A stretch of DNA of 39,034 nucleotides from Candidatus Kuenenia stuttgartensis (GTDB taxonomy: Bacteria; Planctomycetota; JAKEIC01; DYIT01). Both the position numbers and the translations under genes were made by a program. Shown here piece by piece: positions 22,626 to 31,212 of this stretch (position 1 is the first letter of the stretch; every line of letters begins with the position of its first letter). The notes under the pieces were generated by a model that made no database searches, was not told the DNA's origin, and was given only the letters and a program-made list of their open reading frames with translations. Location of the stretch: contig DYIT01000034.1 in NCBI GenBank assembly GCA_020723505.1, forward strand, positions 1-39,034, written 5' to 3'.

Positions 22626-22940
22626 ATGCCCTCCAAGAGCGACGTTGAATTCTTCAAAATCGCCGTTACAAAGGGTTTCGTGGACAATGCGCAGGGCAAG
22701 AGGCTCATCACTCTGCTGAGCCAGGCAGAAAACAACGCCGCGAGGCTTTCAATCGACAAACTCATGATCATGGAGGAGATGCTGTCGCCCGAGCAGGTGA
22801 AGGAAATCCAGGACATGCAGCAGCGCCGAATCTTCTACTGCCCCTGCGGGCAGAAGATGAACGTATTCACCTTCAAGCCCGGCGAGAAGGCAAGGTGCAA
22901 GTCCTGCAAGAGAATCATAGACATCCCTGATCTCAAATAG
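22626..22940 (+). CDS. Small protein with C-terminal zinc ribbon
   Basis: 104 residues from ATG 22626 (AAAGG eight bases upstream); a TTG at 22611 overlapping the previous stop is a poorer alternative. The first 65 residues are helical and charged (DVEFFKIAVTKGFVDNAQGK, LMIMEEMLSPEQVKEIQDMQ), with no obvious DNA-binding signature. The C-terminus has CPCGQKMNVFTFKPGEKARC and a further CxxC, a compact zinc ribbon of the kind found on many planctomycete proteins and signalling adaptors. It starts within 15 bases of the aminotransferase stop and may be co-transcribed. No function assigned. Confidence 0.8.
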   Translation: MPSKSDVEFFKIAVTKGFVDNAQGKRLITLLSQAENNAARLSIDKLMIMEEMLSPEQVKEIQDMQQRRIFYCPCGQKMNVFTFKPGEKARCKSCKRIIDIPDLK

Positions 22941-23036
22941 GATTCTCCAGGCTCCCGGCAGCGCTGCAACCCCCTTCTTCCGGTCGCGCCGCTCCCGCCG
23001 GTTCCGGAAGCGCCAGGCTCGGCCGTTTCCCCGAAC

Positions 23037-23804
23037 ATGAATCCCGTCAAACTGGTACTGTATAAGCTGTACGAACGCCGCCTCGACTGGCTCGTCAAGA
23101 CCGGCAGCCCCCCGCGCCACCTCGCCGTAATCCTGGACGGAAACCGGCGGTGGGCCAGGGAAATGCAGCTCAGCGTCGACGCGGGCCACCGACTGGGGTT
23201 CGAGAACGTGGTGAAGATGGTCCACTGGTGCCTGGACCTGAAAATCAAGGAACTGACGTTGTTCGCGTTCTCGACCGAGAACTTCAACCGCGGGGAGGAA
23301 GAGGTCGAGGGGCTCATGGACCTCCTGGTCGACGCATGCAAGCGATTTGAGACCGACCCGGACATCCACGGCAACAAGGTCAGGGTGAGGACAATAGGCA
23401 GGGTGGATTTGCTGCCGGAGCGCGTCAGGAAGGCGATTGAGAGCCTGGAGCGCGTGACCGCGGCCTACGATAACTTCCACCTCAACATCGCGGTGGCGTA
23501 CGGCGGAAGGGCGGAAATCATCGACGCGATTAAGGGCCTCTTCAGGCAGGTCCAGGAGGGCAGCCTTTCGATTGAGGACATCACCGAGGATCATATCAGG
23601 AAGCACCTCTACAAGGAGGACATGCCGGATCCCGACATGATTATCCGGACTTCGGGAGAACAGAGGCTTTCGGGCTTCCTCCTCTGGCAATCGGCGTATT
23701 CCGAGCTCTATTTCGAAGAGGCCAACTTCCCCGCGTTCAGGAAAATCGACTTCCTGCGCGCCATAAGGACGTACCAGAACAGGTCGAGGAGGTTCGGCAG
23801 ATGA
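23037..23804 (+). CDS. uppS: Undecaprenyl (polyprenyl) diphosphate synthase
   Basis: 255 residues. The cis-prenyltransferase signature HLAVILDGNRRWAR has the catalytic D34; LTLFAFSTENFNR and LNIAVAYGGRAEI follow; the C-terminus has MIIRTSGEQRLSGFLLWQSA and YSELYF. It condenses isopentenyl diphosphate onto farnesyl diphosphate to make the undecaprenyl lipid that carries cell-wall and polysaccharide precursors. It lies directly before isopentenyl diphosphate isomerase, HMG-CoA reductase and mevalonate kinase on the same strand, so supply and use of IPP are encoded together. A 96-base leader before the ATG holds no obvious ribosome-binding site. Confidence 0.96.
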   Translation: MNPVKLVLYKLYERRLDWLVKTGSPPRHLAVILDGNRRWAREMQLSVDAGHRLGFENVVKMVHWCLDLKIKELTLFAFSTENFNRGEEEVEGLMDLLVDACKRFETDPDIHGNKVRVRTIGRVDLLPERVRKAIESLERVTAAYDNFHLNIAVAYGGRAEIIDAIKGLFRQVQEGSLSIEDITEDHIRKHLYKEDMPDPDMIIRTSGEQRLSGFLLWQSAYSELYFEEANFPAFRKIDFLRAIRTYQNRSRRFGR

Positions 23805-23851
23805 CCGCGCGGGCTCAGGCCGGCGGCTGTCCATCCATTTGAAGGATTCGC

Positions 23852-24883
23852 ATGGGAACCGCGGAACGCAAGGACGACCACATCAAGATATGCCTCGGCG
23901 AGGACGTGGGTTTCAGGACGAAGACGGCCGGGTTCGAAGGCTTCGATTTCATCCACTGCGCCCTTCCGGAGCTGTCAATCGACGAAATCGACACGTCCTG
24001 CGAGCTGTTCGGCAGGAGGCTCGGGATCCCCCTAATCATCTCGGCGATGACAGGCGGTACGGAGGAGGGCGGGAGGATTAACCGCGACCTCGCATGGGCG
24101 GCGGCCGAAACCGGCGCCGGCTTCATGCTGGGAAGCCAGCGGGCGATGGTGGAGAACCCGCGCACTGCCGCGACCTTCGCCGTGGACCGCGGAGCCGGTC
24201 TGCTCGTGTTCGGCAACCTCGGCGTGATGCAGGCGGCCGAGCTCGGCTGCGACGGCGTGGACGCCCTTGCGGACGCAGCAGGAGCCTCGGCGTTCTGCCT
24301 CCACCTCAACGCGGCCATGGAGATGCTTCAGCCCGAGGGGACGAGGTCGTTCAAGGGAGCTGCCGCGGCGATTGCCCGGCTCTGCTCCGGGTGCGCGACG
24401 CCAATCGTCGTGAAGGAGACCGGCTGCGGGATTTCGAGGAGCGTAGGGATTGCGCTGCGCGAGGCGGGGGCGCTGCATGTTGACGTCGCGGGCGCGGGAG
24501 GGACCAGCTTCACGCGCATCGAGAGGATACGATCCGGCGACTTCGCGCCCGGCCCCTTCGACGAATGGGGCATTCCGACCGCCGATTCCCTCGCCATGAC
24601 CGCGGATTTGGGATTCAGGACCCTCATTGCGTCCGGCGGGCTCCGATCAGGCCTCGACGCCGCCAAGGCAATCGCCATGGGAGCCGACGCCGCCGGATTC
24701 GCGATGCCGGTGCTCAAGGCATGGGCGCAGGGCGGGAGGGAAGGCGCAGCGGCGTTCATCAGGAGGACGGCCGGCGAGCTGCGTTCGGCGATGCTTCTCA
24801 CGGGATCGCGCGACCTCGCCGCGCTGTCCGAGGCTCCCCTTAGGCGAGTTTCGCCGCACCGCAGGGGCGGCGAGGACGCGTAA
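23852..24883 (+). CDS. fni: Isopentenyl-diphosphate delta-isomerase, type 2 (FMN-dependent)
   Basis: 343 residues, start fixed by AAGGA. Opens RKDDHIKICL, as in type 2 isomerases; SAMTGGTEEGGRINRDLA is the FMN and substrate motif; GSQRAM follows; LHLNAAMEMLQPEGTRSF is the strand with the conserved Asn and Gln; VVKETGCGIS contains the FMN-binding Lys; DVAGAGGTSF and SGGLRSG complete the TIM barrel. It interconverts IPP and DMAPP using reduced FMN. Unrelated to the Nudix type 1 enzyme. Together with mvaA and mevalonate kinase it marks a mevalonate pathway, since DMAPP does not come directly from that route. Confidence 0.96.
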   Translation: MGTAERKDDHIKICLGEDVGFRTKTAGFEGFDFIHCALPELSIDEIDTSCELFGRRLGIPLIISAMTGGTEEGGRINRDLAWAAAETGAGFMLGSQRAMVENPRTAATFAVDRGAGLLVFGNLGVMQAAELGCDGVDALADAAGASAFCLHLNAAMEMLQPEGTRSFKGAAAAIARLCSGCATPIVVKETGCGISRSVGIALREAGALHVDVAGAGGTSFTRIERIRSGDFAPGPFDEWGIPTADSLAMTADLGFRTLIASGGLRSGLDAAKAIAMGADAAGFAMPVLKAWAQGGREGAAAFIRRTAGELRSAMLLTGSRDLAALSEAPLRRVSPHRRGGEDA

Positions 24884-24933
24884 GCCGGTTTTGGATTCAA
24901 TCAGCGCGACGGCTCTTTGGAGTTGACCCGGAG

Positions 24934-26226
24934 ATGCTCGAAAACGGCAAGACTTCCAGGCTTCCCAACTTCTACAAGCTCGACATCTCGGAGCGCCACG
25001 AAGTCCTCAACGAGGCGGTTGGGCTCACGCACGAGGAGCGCTGGATGCTCAAGAAGGAGCCACTGAACCCCAAGCAGGCCGAGATGATGGTAGAGAACCT
25101 CATCGGCGTGTTCGGGATGCCGCTTGGCCTCGCGGTCAATTTCCGAATCAACGAAAGGGAATACCTGATTCCCATGGGCGTGGAGGAGACGTCCGTTGTG
25201 GCTGCGGCGTCAAACGCGGCGAAAATCATCCGCGAAGGCGGTTCGCTCCATGCCGAGAGCTCCGCGCCCGAGATGATCGCGCAGATCTGTCTGACCGGAA
25301 TCAGGGACTTCGACGCCGCCATGGCAAGGCTGACCGGGGAGAAGGCCTCAATCCTCGAGACGGCCGACAGGCAGGACCCGACGCTCAAGTCTCTCGGCGG
25401 CGGCGCCAGGGACATCGAAATCCGCAGGCTCCCGCGCAAGGGCGGCGACATGCTCGTGGTGCATCTTATCGTGGACGTGCGCGACGCCATGGGCGCGAAC
25501 GTGGTCAATACCATGGCCGAGGCTGTGTCCCCGTCCCTGGCGATTCTCGCCGGCGGCGAGGTCCTGTGCAAAATCGTGTCCAACCTCGCGGACCGCAGGA
25601 CCGCGAGGGCGTCCGCCAGGGTCGCGCCCCTTCCGCTCGAGAGTCCCGGGATTCCCGGCGCGGAAGTAGCGCGGAGAATCGCGCTCGCGTCCGAGTTCGC
25701 CGAAATTGACCCCTACAGGGCGGCGACGCACAACAAAGGCATCATGAACGGCATAGACGCCCTCATGATTGCTACCGGAAACGACTGGAGGGCCGTGGAG
25801 GCGGGCGCGCACTCCTGGGCCGCGAGGAGCGGGTCCTACAAGCCGCTCGCCGTGTGGAGCGTGGCCGGGGACGGTTTCCTGGAAGGCAGAATCGAGCTGC
25901 CCATGGCCGTGGGGCTCATCGGCGGCGTCGCATCCGTGCATCCCGGCGTAGCCGTGACCCGCAGGATTCTCGGGGTATCCTCGGCTTCCGAGCTGGCGGA
26001 GGTCGCGGCCGCATTGGGGCTCGTCCAGAACCTCGCGGCGTTGAGGGCGCTCGTCACCGTGGGCATTCAGAAGGGCCACATGGAGCTTCACGCGCGGAAC
26101 GTCGCCCTGAGCGCAGGAGCCCTCGGAGAACTCGCGCTCGAGGTCGCGGACCAGATGATTCGCGAAGGGAGAATCAGGTTCGACCGCGCCAGGGAGATAA
26201 TCAGGCAGGTCATGAAGGGGAAGTAG
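24934..26226 (+). CDS. mvaA: Hydroxymethylglutaryl-CoA reductase (class II)
   Basis: 430 residues, the length of Pseudomonas mevalonii-type class II enzymes, with no membrane domain. Catalytic residues are visible in the family order: Glu84/85 in GVEETSVVAAAS, Lys268 in THNKGIMNG, Asp284 in GNDWRAVEAGAH and His382 in GHMELHARN; the cofactor region is DVRDAMGANVVNTM. In the degradative direction it oxidises mevalonate; in a cluster with mevalonate kinase and IPP isomerase the biosynthetic direction (HMG-CoA to mevalonate) is far more likely. Genes for HMG-CoA synthase, phosphomevalonate kinase and the decarboxylase are not in the window, so they must lie elsewhere. Confidence 0.95.
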   Translation: MLENGKTSRLPNFYKLDISERHEVLNEAVGLTHEERWMLKKEPLNPKQAEMMVENLIGVFGMPLGLAVNFRINEREYLIPMGVEETSVVAAASNAAKIIREGGSLHAESSAPEMIAQICLTGIRDFDAAMARLTGEKASILETADRQDPTLKSLGGGARDIEIRRLPRKGGDMLVVHLIVDVRDAMGANVVNTMAEAVSPSLAILAGGEVLCKIVSNLADRRTARASARVAPLPLESPGIPGAEVARRIALASEFAEIDPYRAATHNKGIMNGIDALMIATGNDWRAVEAGAHSWAARSGSYKPLAVWSVAGDGFLEGRIELPMAVGLIGGVASVHPGVAVTRRILGVSSASELAEVAAALGLVQNLAALRALVTVGIQKGHMELHARNVALSAGALGELALEVADQMIREGRIRFDRAREIIRQVMKGK

Positions 26227-26273
26227 CAGACGAACCCGGCGGCATGGCGGTCGCCGGGCGGCCGCACATAAAT

Positions 26274-27236
26274 ATGCGTCAGCTTGCGAAAGGTCGAAAG
26301 AGGGCGTTCGAAGCCTCCGCATGCGCGAAGGCCATCCTGGCGGGCGAGCATGCCGCGGTCTACGGAATGCCCGCCGTGTGCATACCGGTCCGCTCCCTGA
26401 GGGCGCGGGCCGGAGTCGATTCCGCGAAGTCCGGCGTGACGATTGAGGCCCCGGACCTCGGCCTGGCCGGGGAGCCGGGCGCTCCGGGATTCCCGGGAGG
26501 GCTCGAGCACCTCGCCGCGATCCTCAGGGAGACTTCAGGCGCCCTGGGAATCGGATTCGACCGCCTCAAGCTCAGGGTCGAGTCATCCATCCCTCCCGCG
26601 CGGGGCCTGGGAAGCGGCGCCGCGGTCTCGGTCGCATGCGCGAGGGCGCTTGCGGGGTTCGCAGGCCTCGACCTGCCGCCCGAAACCGCGAGCGCCATCG
26701 CGTTCGAAATCGAGAAGATTCACCACGGAAACCCCTCGGGAGTGGACAACGCGACCGTCGCATTCGAGAAGGCCGTGCATTTCCGGAAAGGCAGCCCGCC
26801 GCGGTTCGTGGATCCAGGCCGCCTGACCTTCGTGCTGGCGGATTCAGGCCCCGCCCCGCCGACTGCCTCGATGGTTTCGCTGGCCCGCGGGAAGCTCGGA
26901 GCTCCAGGGGAGTGGATTCTCTCGTCGTTCGAGGAGATCGCCGAACTGGCCGTCAAGGCGCTCGTATCGGGCGACGCCCGGGCGCTGGGCAGGCTGATGG
27001 ACCGGAACCAGATGCTCCTGTCGGCGGTTGGGGTGTCGACGCCGGCTCTGGACTCGCTCTGCGCGGTCGCGAGGGAGGCGGGGGCCCTCGGGGCGAAGCT
27101 TACGGGCGCGGGCGGCGGGGGCTACATGATTGCGTGCGTGATGGACGAGGACGCCCAGGCGGTCGCCCGGGCGCTTACCGCGTCGGGAGCGCAGGGGGTT
27201 CTCGCGACCGGACTGGGGGGGGAGAGTGTTCAATAG
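26274..27236 (+). CDS. mvk: Mevalonate kinase (GHMP family)
   Basis: About 320 residues from ATG 26274 (MRQLAKGRKR); an in-frame ATG at 26244 would add ten residues. Family signature: FEASACAKAILAGEHAAVYG at the N-terminus, then PPARGLGSGAAVSVACARAL, the GHMP ATP-binding loop; IHHGNPSGVDNAT with the conserved Asp; and KLTGAGGGGYMIA near the C-terminus. It phosphorylates mevalonate to 5-phosphomevalonate. It is the last gene of the uppS-fni-mvaA-mvk run and converges on the MEMO/AMMECR1 gene with a 38-base gap. Confidence 0.94.
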   Translation: MRQLAKGRKRAFEASACAKAILAGEHAAVYGMPAVCIPVRSLRARAGVDSAKSGVTIEAPDLGLAGEPGAPGFPGGLEHLAAILRETSGALGIGFDRLKLRVESSIPPARGLGSGAAVSVACARALAGFAGLDLPPETASAIAFEIEKIHHGNPSGVDNATVAFEKAVHFRKGSPPRFVDPGRLTFVLADSGPAPPTASMVSLARGKLGAPGEWILSSFEEIAELAVKALVSGDARALGRLMDRNQMLLSAVGVSTPALDSLCAVAREAGALGAKLTGAGGGGYMIACVMDEDAQAVARALTASGAQGVLATGLGGESVQ

Positions 27237-27249
27237 GACCGCTAGGTCC
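27236..27249. terminator. Small hairpin between convergent genes
   Basis: GGACC (27236-27240), GCTA, GGTCC (27245-27249) directly after the mvk stop. A 5-bp GC-rich stem with no T-tract; could serve both mvk and the convergent MEMO/AMMECR1 gene, but the stem is short. Confidence 0.25.
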
Positions 27250-27274
27250 CATAGAACCCGTTGACCACCCCTGC

Positions 27275-28924
27275 TCACTCGTGGAACACGTCAGCGTCGT
27301 AAATCCAGATTTCGGCGGCCGGGTCGTTCTTCCAGGCGTCCGACTGCAGGCCGGCCTTGCTCGAGCAGAGGCTGGACAGGAACTGCTCCTTGGTCCAGCC
27401 GGTTTCCAGCGCCACCTGGGGGAGGTAGGTCCCCTGGCGGAACCCTTTCTTGACGATGACGCCGTGCTTCCCGAGCACGACGTCGTCCGCGCTCTTCACC
27501 CTTCTCGGGATTGAAAGCACGGAAATCTCGATATCGATGTCCTCCAGCTCCTTGAGGTCCGGATGCTCTCCTTCGAACCTGTAGTCGTGCAGGGCAGAGG
27601 CGACCGCCATCTCCGAAACGACTTTCCATAGGGGCGTCTTCCCGCCCTCCTCCGGATACTTCCCTATGCAGCCTCGGAGTTCGCCCTGGTTCTTGAGCGT
27701 GACGAACGCTCCGCCGTGCTTCAAGAGCTCCGGTTCCTTCACGTCGAACTGCGGGACCTGCTTTCCTCCAAGCACGGCCTCGAGCGTCTTTCGGGCGATT
27801 TCGAGCAGTTTCTTCCTTGATTCCAAATCTATTCCCTCCGAAGCGACCTTGCAGATGATGCAGGCGGTGTAACCGACGACCCTCGAGGCGTCCTTCCGGG
27901 CGACGTCGAAAGAATTGCGCAGGTCGAGGATGTCGAGCTTGTTCGCGCCGAGCATCTTCGCTGCCATGACGACGGGAATGACCGCGTCAATCCCGCATGC
28001 CGCGCAGGAAAGCCCCGGTATTCTCCTCTTCAGTAGTGCGTTGTTCCTGTCCAGGATGTACTTCTCGTCCATGGTCCGGAACGCGTCGGTGATCTCCCGG
28101 TCCGCGGTCGCCGCGTCCTTGGCGGAGGGGAAATGGCTCAGGTCGGTGCTCGCGACCAGGAGCACCTTCTTCCCGGACCCGGCAACGGCGGCATGGAGAG
28201 CCCTGGCGAGGATTGAATAGTCGTCGGGATCCGCAGCGTTGATAAGCACGGGCACGATCCTGAACTTCCGGAGGACGCACTGGAGGAGAGGCACATGGTT
28301 CTGGATGCTGTGCTCCTTCGCGTGGGCTTCGGGGATTCGCCTGATTCTCCCGTCCTTGTCGGAAATCAGCGCCTTCGCGATGCCCGAGTCTATCGGTACC
28401 GTGCCAAGAGGCGTCCCGTAGCTCCCCTCGGTCTCCACGGAAATGCCGTCGAGGGGGTACTGGTGGCAGGGCCCGACGATTATGACGGTCTCGTACGGCT
28501 TCCCGGCAATCCTCCTGTATGCCTCGGCTGCCACGGGGCCGCAAAACGCGTATCCTGCATGAGGCGCGATCAGGGCGACGGGGTCGCCTGCCGTTGCCGC
28601 GGTCCTTGCGGCCGAGAGGAATCCGTTCACTTCCCTGAGAAGCCCGTCCCTGGACGAAGGGAACCATGACCCGAGGCCCGACGGCTCGCGCACCGGGTCC
28701 TCCTTGGGCAGCTGGTCCGCGAGACAGCCTTCCACGTCGAGCGGGGCGCACTCCGCCGCAGGCGCGTCGCCGGCTTCGGCCTCGGCTCTGGACTCGGCTG
28801 GAATCCGCGTGGCCTCCGGAGACGGGCCTGGCGCCGGACCGCCGTTCGAACAGCCGACCGCCGCGATCAGCACGGCAAGGAGCACTGGAAATCCGAAATG
28901 CCCGCGAGCAACGGTCCCGGCCAT
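27275..28924 (-). CDS. MEMO1-AMMECR1 fusion protein with lipoprotein signal
   Basis: 549 residues from ATG 28924, chosen because GGGGGAG precedes it by seven bases. Lipoprotein signal: MAGTVARGHFGFPVLL and LIAAVGC (Cys25). An Ala/Pro/Glu linker runs to about 85. MEMO1 domain (about 86-360): APHAGYAFCG, VGPCHQYP, EHSIQNHVPLLQ, STDLSHF and CGIDAV. The metal-binding triad of MEMO1 (two His and a Cys) is kept as H122, H154 and C310. AMMECR1 domain (about 365-549): AFVTLKNQGELRGCIGKY, then ASALHDYRF, ISVLSIP and GFRQGTYLPQV. The two families are linked to a radical-SAM gene in many bacteria (AmmeMemoRadiSam) but that partner is absent here. Export is unusual because both domains are normally cytosolic. 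Function of the system unknown. Confidence 0.9.
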   Translation of the reverse strand: MAGTVARGHFGFPVLLAVLIAAVGCSNGGPAPGPSPEATRIPAESRAEAEAGDAPAAECAPLDVEGCLADQLPKEDPVREPSGLGSWFPSSRDGLLREVNGFLSAARTAATAGDPVALIAPHAGYAFCGPVAAEAYRRIAGKPYETVIIVGPCHQYPLDGISVETEGSYGTPLGTVPIDSGIAKALISDKDGRIRRIPEAHAKEHSIQNHVPLLQCVLRKFRIVPVLINAADPDDYSILARALHAAVAGSGKKVLLVASTDLSHFPSAKDAATADREITDAFRTMDEKYILDRNNALLKRRIPGLSCAACGIDAVIPVVMAAKMLGANKLDILDLRNSFDVARKDASRVVGYTACIICKVASEGIDLESRKKLLEIARKTLEAVLGGKQVPQFDVKEPELLKHGGAFVTLKNQGELRGCIGKYPEEGGKTPLWKVVSEMAVASALHDYRFEGEHPDLKELEDIDIEISVLSIPRRVKSADDVVLGKHGVIVKKGFRQGTYLPQVALETGWTKEQFLSSLCSSKAGLQSDAWKNDPAAEIWIYDADVFHE

Positions 28925-29053
28925 GATCACTCCCCCGCCAAGCTCCGGAACGCAGAAACGAATGACCGCCTGGACAAGAATTTAACATATCCCGTTCACG
29001 ACTGCATCCGGGGATGAGGGAGAAACAGGGAAATGGCGGCTGTAGATTGCCCC

Positions 29054-30418
29054 TCACTTCCCCCTGTTCAGCGCCCTCATGGCCTCGTCGAGCATCCCGG
29101 CGGCCGCGCTGTCCGCGGAATCGAGCTCGAGGGCGGTCCTGAACAGCGAGGCGGCTTTCGCATAGTCGCCGTTGAGGAAATGCACCCGGCCCTGTCCCGA
29201 GTACGGCTTCGAATACGCGGGGTCGGTAGCGCAGGATTTGCCGTAGTATTCCATGGCCTGCTTGAGGTCGCCCGCGGCTGCGCGGCAGTCTCCCAGGCCC
29301 CGGAGCGCCCTCGACGAGACCGACGCGTCCTTGGATGCAGCGGCATCGGCGAAGTGCCCCTCGGCTTCGGCGAAGGAGCGTTCATCGAGAGCGAGGTCCC
29401 CGAGAACAACCCTGGCGTTCGCGAGTCCCGGGTCCTTTTCGAGCGCGGCCCTGAGCGAGGCGGCAGCCGCGGCGGTTTCTCCGGATTTGATGAAGAGGTT
29501 CGCCTCCCTGAGCAGGAATCCGGGGCTTCTCCCGCCGTCCCCCGCGGCGGAGGCGTACATCTTCGCCGCCTGCCTGAACAGGCCCATCTCCACGTAGAGG
29601 TCGCCAAGGAGTGCGGCCACCCCGGGATTGGGCCCGGCCGACAGCCTCAGGGCCATTTCCAGCGCCTCGGCCGCGTCCGACGCGTTCAAGGACCCCGCGA
29701 GGCTGTAGCCGAGGTGCTTCCATGCGTCGGCGTCCGCGGGCTTCGAGGCGAGTACGAAACGGAACGCTTCCGCGGCCTCGGAAAAACGCCTCATCCTGTA
29801 GAGCACCGCCCCTCTCGCCGTCCTTATGTCCACGTCGCCCGGCGCAATCTGGCTCCCCTGCTCAAGCGCGAAGAGCGCCGAGCCCAGATCGCCCATTCGT
29901 TCGAAGCACGCGGCCCTTATCCTCAGGATCGCGGCCCCGACGCCTGCGGCCTTCAATGCCTCGAGAGTGCCCTTGTAATCCTTGAGCTCGAAAAGAACCA
30001 TGCCCAGATTGCAGGCGGCTTCGGCGAAATCCGGCTTGAGCTCGATTGCCTTGCCGAAGGCCTGGACCGCTCCCTTCATGTCCCCGGTCCGGTACAGGGA
30101 GTTGCCCAGGTTGAACCTGACCTGGGGGTCTTCCCTTATTTCCAGGGCTTTGGAATACCGCAGCGCGGCGCCGGAGAAATCCCCGTCCCGGTACAGGTCG
30201 TTGGCCGTCTTGACCAGCGCGATGAACTCCTTTTCTCCGGGCGAGGCCTGCGCAACCGGCGGGCATACGGCGGCGATGCCGAGAAGCAGGAGAACGCAAT
30301 GCCCCAAACCGCGTGGCGACCGGTTTGTCCGAGCGTGATTCGCCAGACGGCTCTTCGCGCCCAACTGATCCGAATAATCGGGCTCGTCTTTTCTGGCTGC
30401 GGGAAGTCTGGATTCCAT
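29054..30418 (-). CDS. TPR-repeat protein with signal sequence, end of TonB operon
   Basis: About 454 residues from ATG 30418; ATGs at 30433 and 30454 are alternatives and none has a clear ribosome-binding site. The signal segment (HCVLLLLGIAAVCPPVAQAS) follows a long basic N-region. From about residue 60 to the end there are roughly ten tetratricopeptide repeats of 34 residues, e.g. VRFNLGNSLYRTGDMKGAVQ, then AFGKAIELKPDF; each has the W/L-G-Y-A-F-P type pattern with a final Pro (KPDF, DPGL). TPR arrays bind partner proteins. TPR proteins close TonB2-type operons in gammaproteobacteria, so it probably helps TonB or its receptors in the periplasm. A small hairpin (30475-30492) lies between tonB and this gene and may lower its expression. 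Confidence 0.85.
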   Translation of the reverse strand: MESRLPAARKDEPDYSDQLGAKSRLANHARTNRSPRGLGHCVLLLLGIAAVCPPVAQASPGEKEFIALVKTANDLYRDGDFSGAALRYSKALEIREDPQVRFNLGNSLYRTGDMKGAVQAFGKAIELKPDFAEAACNLGMVLFELKDYKGTLEALKAAGVGAAILRIRAACFERMGDLGSALFALEQGSQIAPGDVDIRTARGAVLYRMRRFSEAAEAFRFVLASKPADADAWKHLGYSLAGSLNASDAAEALEMALRLSAGPNPGVAALLGDLYVEMGLFRQAAKMYASAAGDGGRSPGFLLREANLFIKSGETAAAAASLRAALEKDPGLANARVVLGDLALDERSFAEAEGHFADAAASKDASVSSRALRGLGDCRAAAGDLKQAMEYYGKSCATDPAYSKPYSGQGRVHFLNGDYAKAASLFRTALELDSADSAAAGMLDEAMRALNRGK

Positions 30419-30474
30419 GCCAGCTGAAATCATCTCAATCAGATTGAATATCATGTGAATCAGGCTCGAAAGTC

Positions 30475-30492
30475 CTGCGCTGATTTGCGCAG
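30475..30492 (-). terminator. Hairpin between tonB and the TPR gene
   Basis: CTGCGC (30475-30480), TGATTT, GCGCAG (30487-30492): a perfect 6-bp GC stem 12 bases after the tonB stop, with only a short U run after it. It could be an attenuator or an mRNA processing or stability structure inside the operon. Confidence 0.35.
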
Positions 30493-30503
30493 AAAGACAG
30501 CGC

Positions 30504-31211
30504 TCATTTCTCGAATCTCACTGAAATCCTGCACCAGAAGGAAACCGGCTTGCCGCCCCTGGTGCCGGGCTTGAATCTCCACTGCCGGACGGCCTTGCGG
30601 GCCGCGTCCGCGAAATCCTCGTCGCCGGTCCACTTGAGGACCACGATATCCTCGGGCACGCCCTCGGCCGTGACGAGGAACTTGAGGGTCACCGATCCGG
30701 TCACTCCCCTGTCGGCTGCCCATGTCGGGTATTCGGGCTTCACCCTGACCGCAACCTCCGGCGGGTCGTCGAGTTCCTGGCTCGAGACCGGGTTCCCGGA
30801 AGGCCGGGGGACTGCGGGCTTGTCCTCGATTACCGGGGGCGCGTCGAAGACGTCGGGCCTGAAGAGCTCGGACGGGACCGGAGCGGAGATGCCGGCCATG
30901 AAAGGGGCCTCGACGGGCGTGAGGCGCGACTCGATTCGTGCGCCGGCGCGGGGAGCCGCAGCGCGTGTCTCCTGCCGCTGCGCCTTCTCCCTGGGCTCGG
31001 TCCTGCCGGCCGGCGCGGGAGCCGCGGTCTTCCTCGGGGGCGTAGGAGCCTCGCGGATCTTCCTGACGGCGAACAGCCTCGGCGCCTTGTTATCGAGGGG
31101 CCTTGCCTGCTCCCGCCCTCCAAGGTTCATGCCACCCATGAAGAGGAAGATTGCCGCGTTGACGAGGACGGCGGCGGCGAACGCCGCGGCGAACCGGAGG
31201 AACCCGCCCAT
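30504..31211 (-). CDS. tonB: TonB energy-transducing protein
   Basis: 235 residues from the ATG at 31211 (AAGGG eight bases upstream; one base after the exbD stop). N-terminal membrane anchor at about 3-25 (FLRFAAAFAAAVLVNAAIFLF), then a Pro/Arg/Ala-rich periplasmic span (about 40-150), and a TonB C-terminal domain (about 155-235): VRVKPEYPTWAADRGVTGSV, LKFLVTAEG, DFADAARKAVRQWRFKPG. It contacts TonB boxes of outer-membrane receptors and passes the proton-driven force from ExbBD. No TonB-dependent receptor gene is in the window. Confidence 0.94.
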   Translation of the reverse strand: MGGFLRFAAAFAAAVLVNAAIFLFMGGMNLGGREQARPLDNKAPRLFAVRKIREAPTPPRKTAAPAPAGRTEPREKAQRQETRAAAPRAGARIESRLTPVEAPFMAGISAPVPSELFRPDVFDAPPVIEDKPAVPRPSGNPVSSQELDDPPEVAVRVKPEYPTWAADRGVTGSVTLKFLVTAEGVPEDIVVLKWTGDEDFADAARKAVRQWRFKPGTRGGKPVSFWCRISVRFEK

Positions 31212-31212
31212 G

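Noticed and set aside
29033-30427. A 464-codon plus-strand frame across the TPR gene
   Set aside because: Shadow of the TPR array; Arg/Gly/Pro-rich without a domain.
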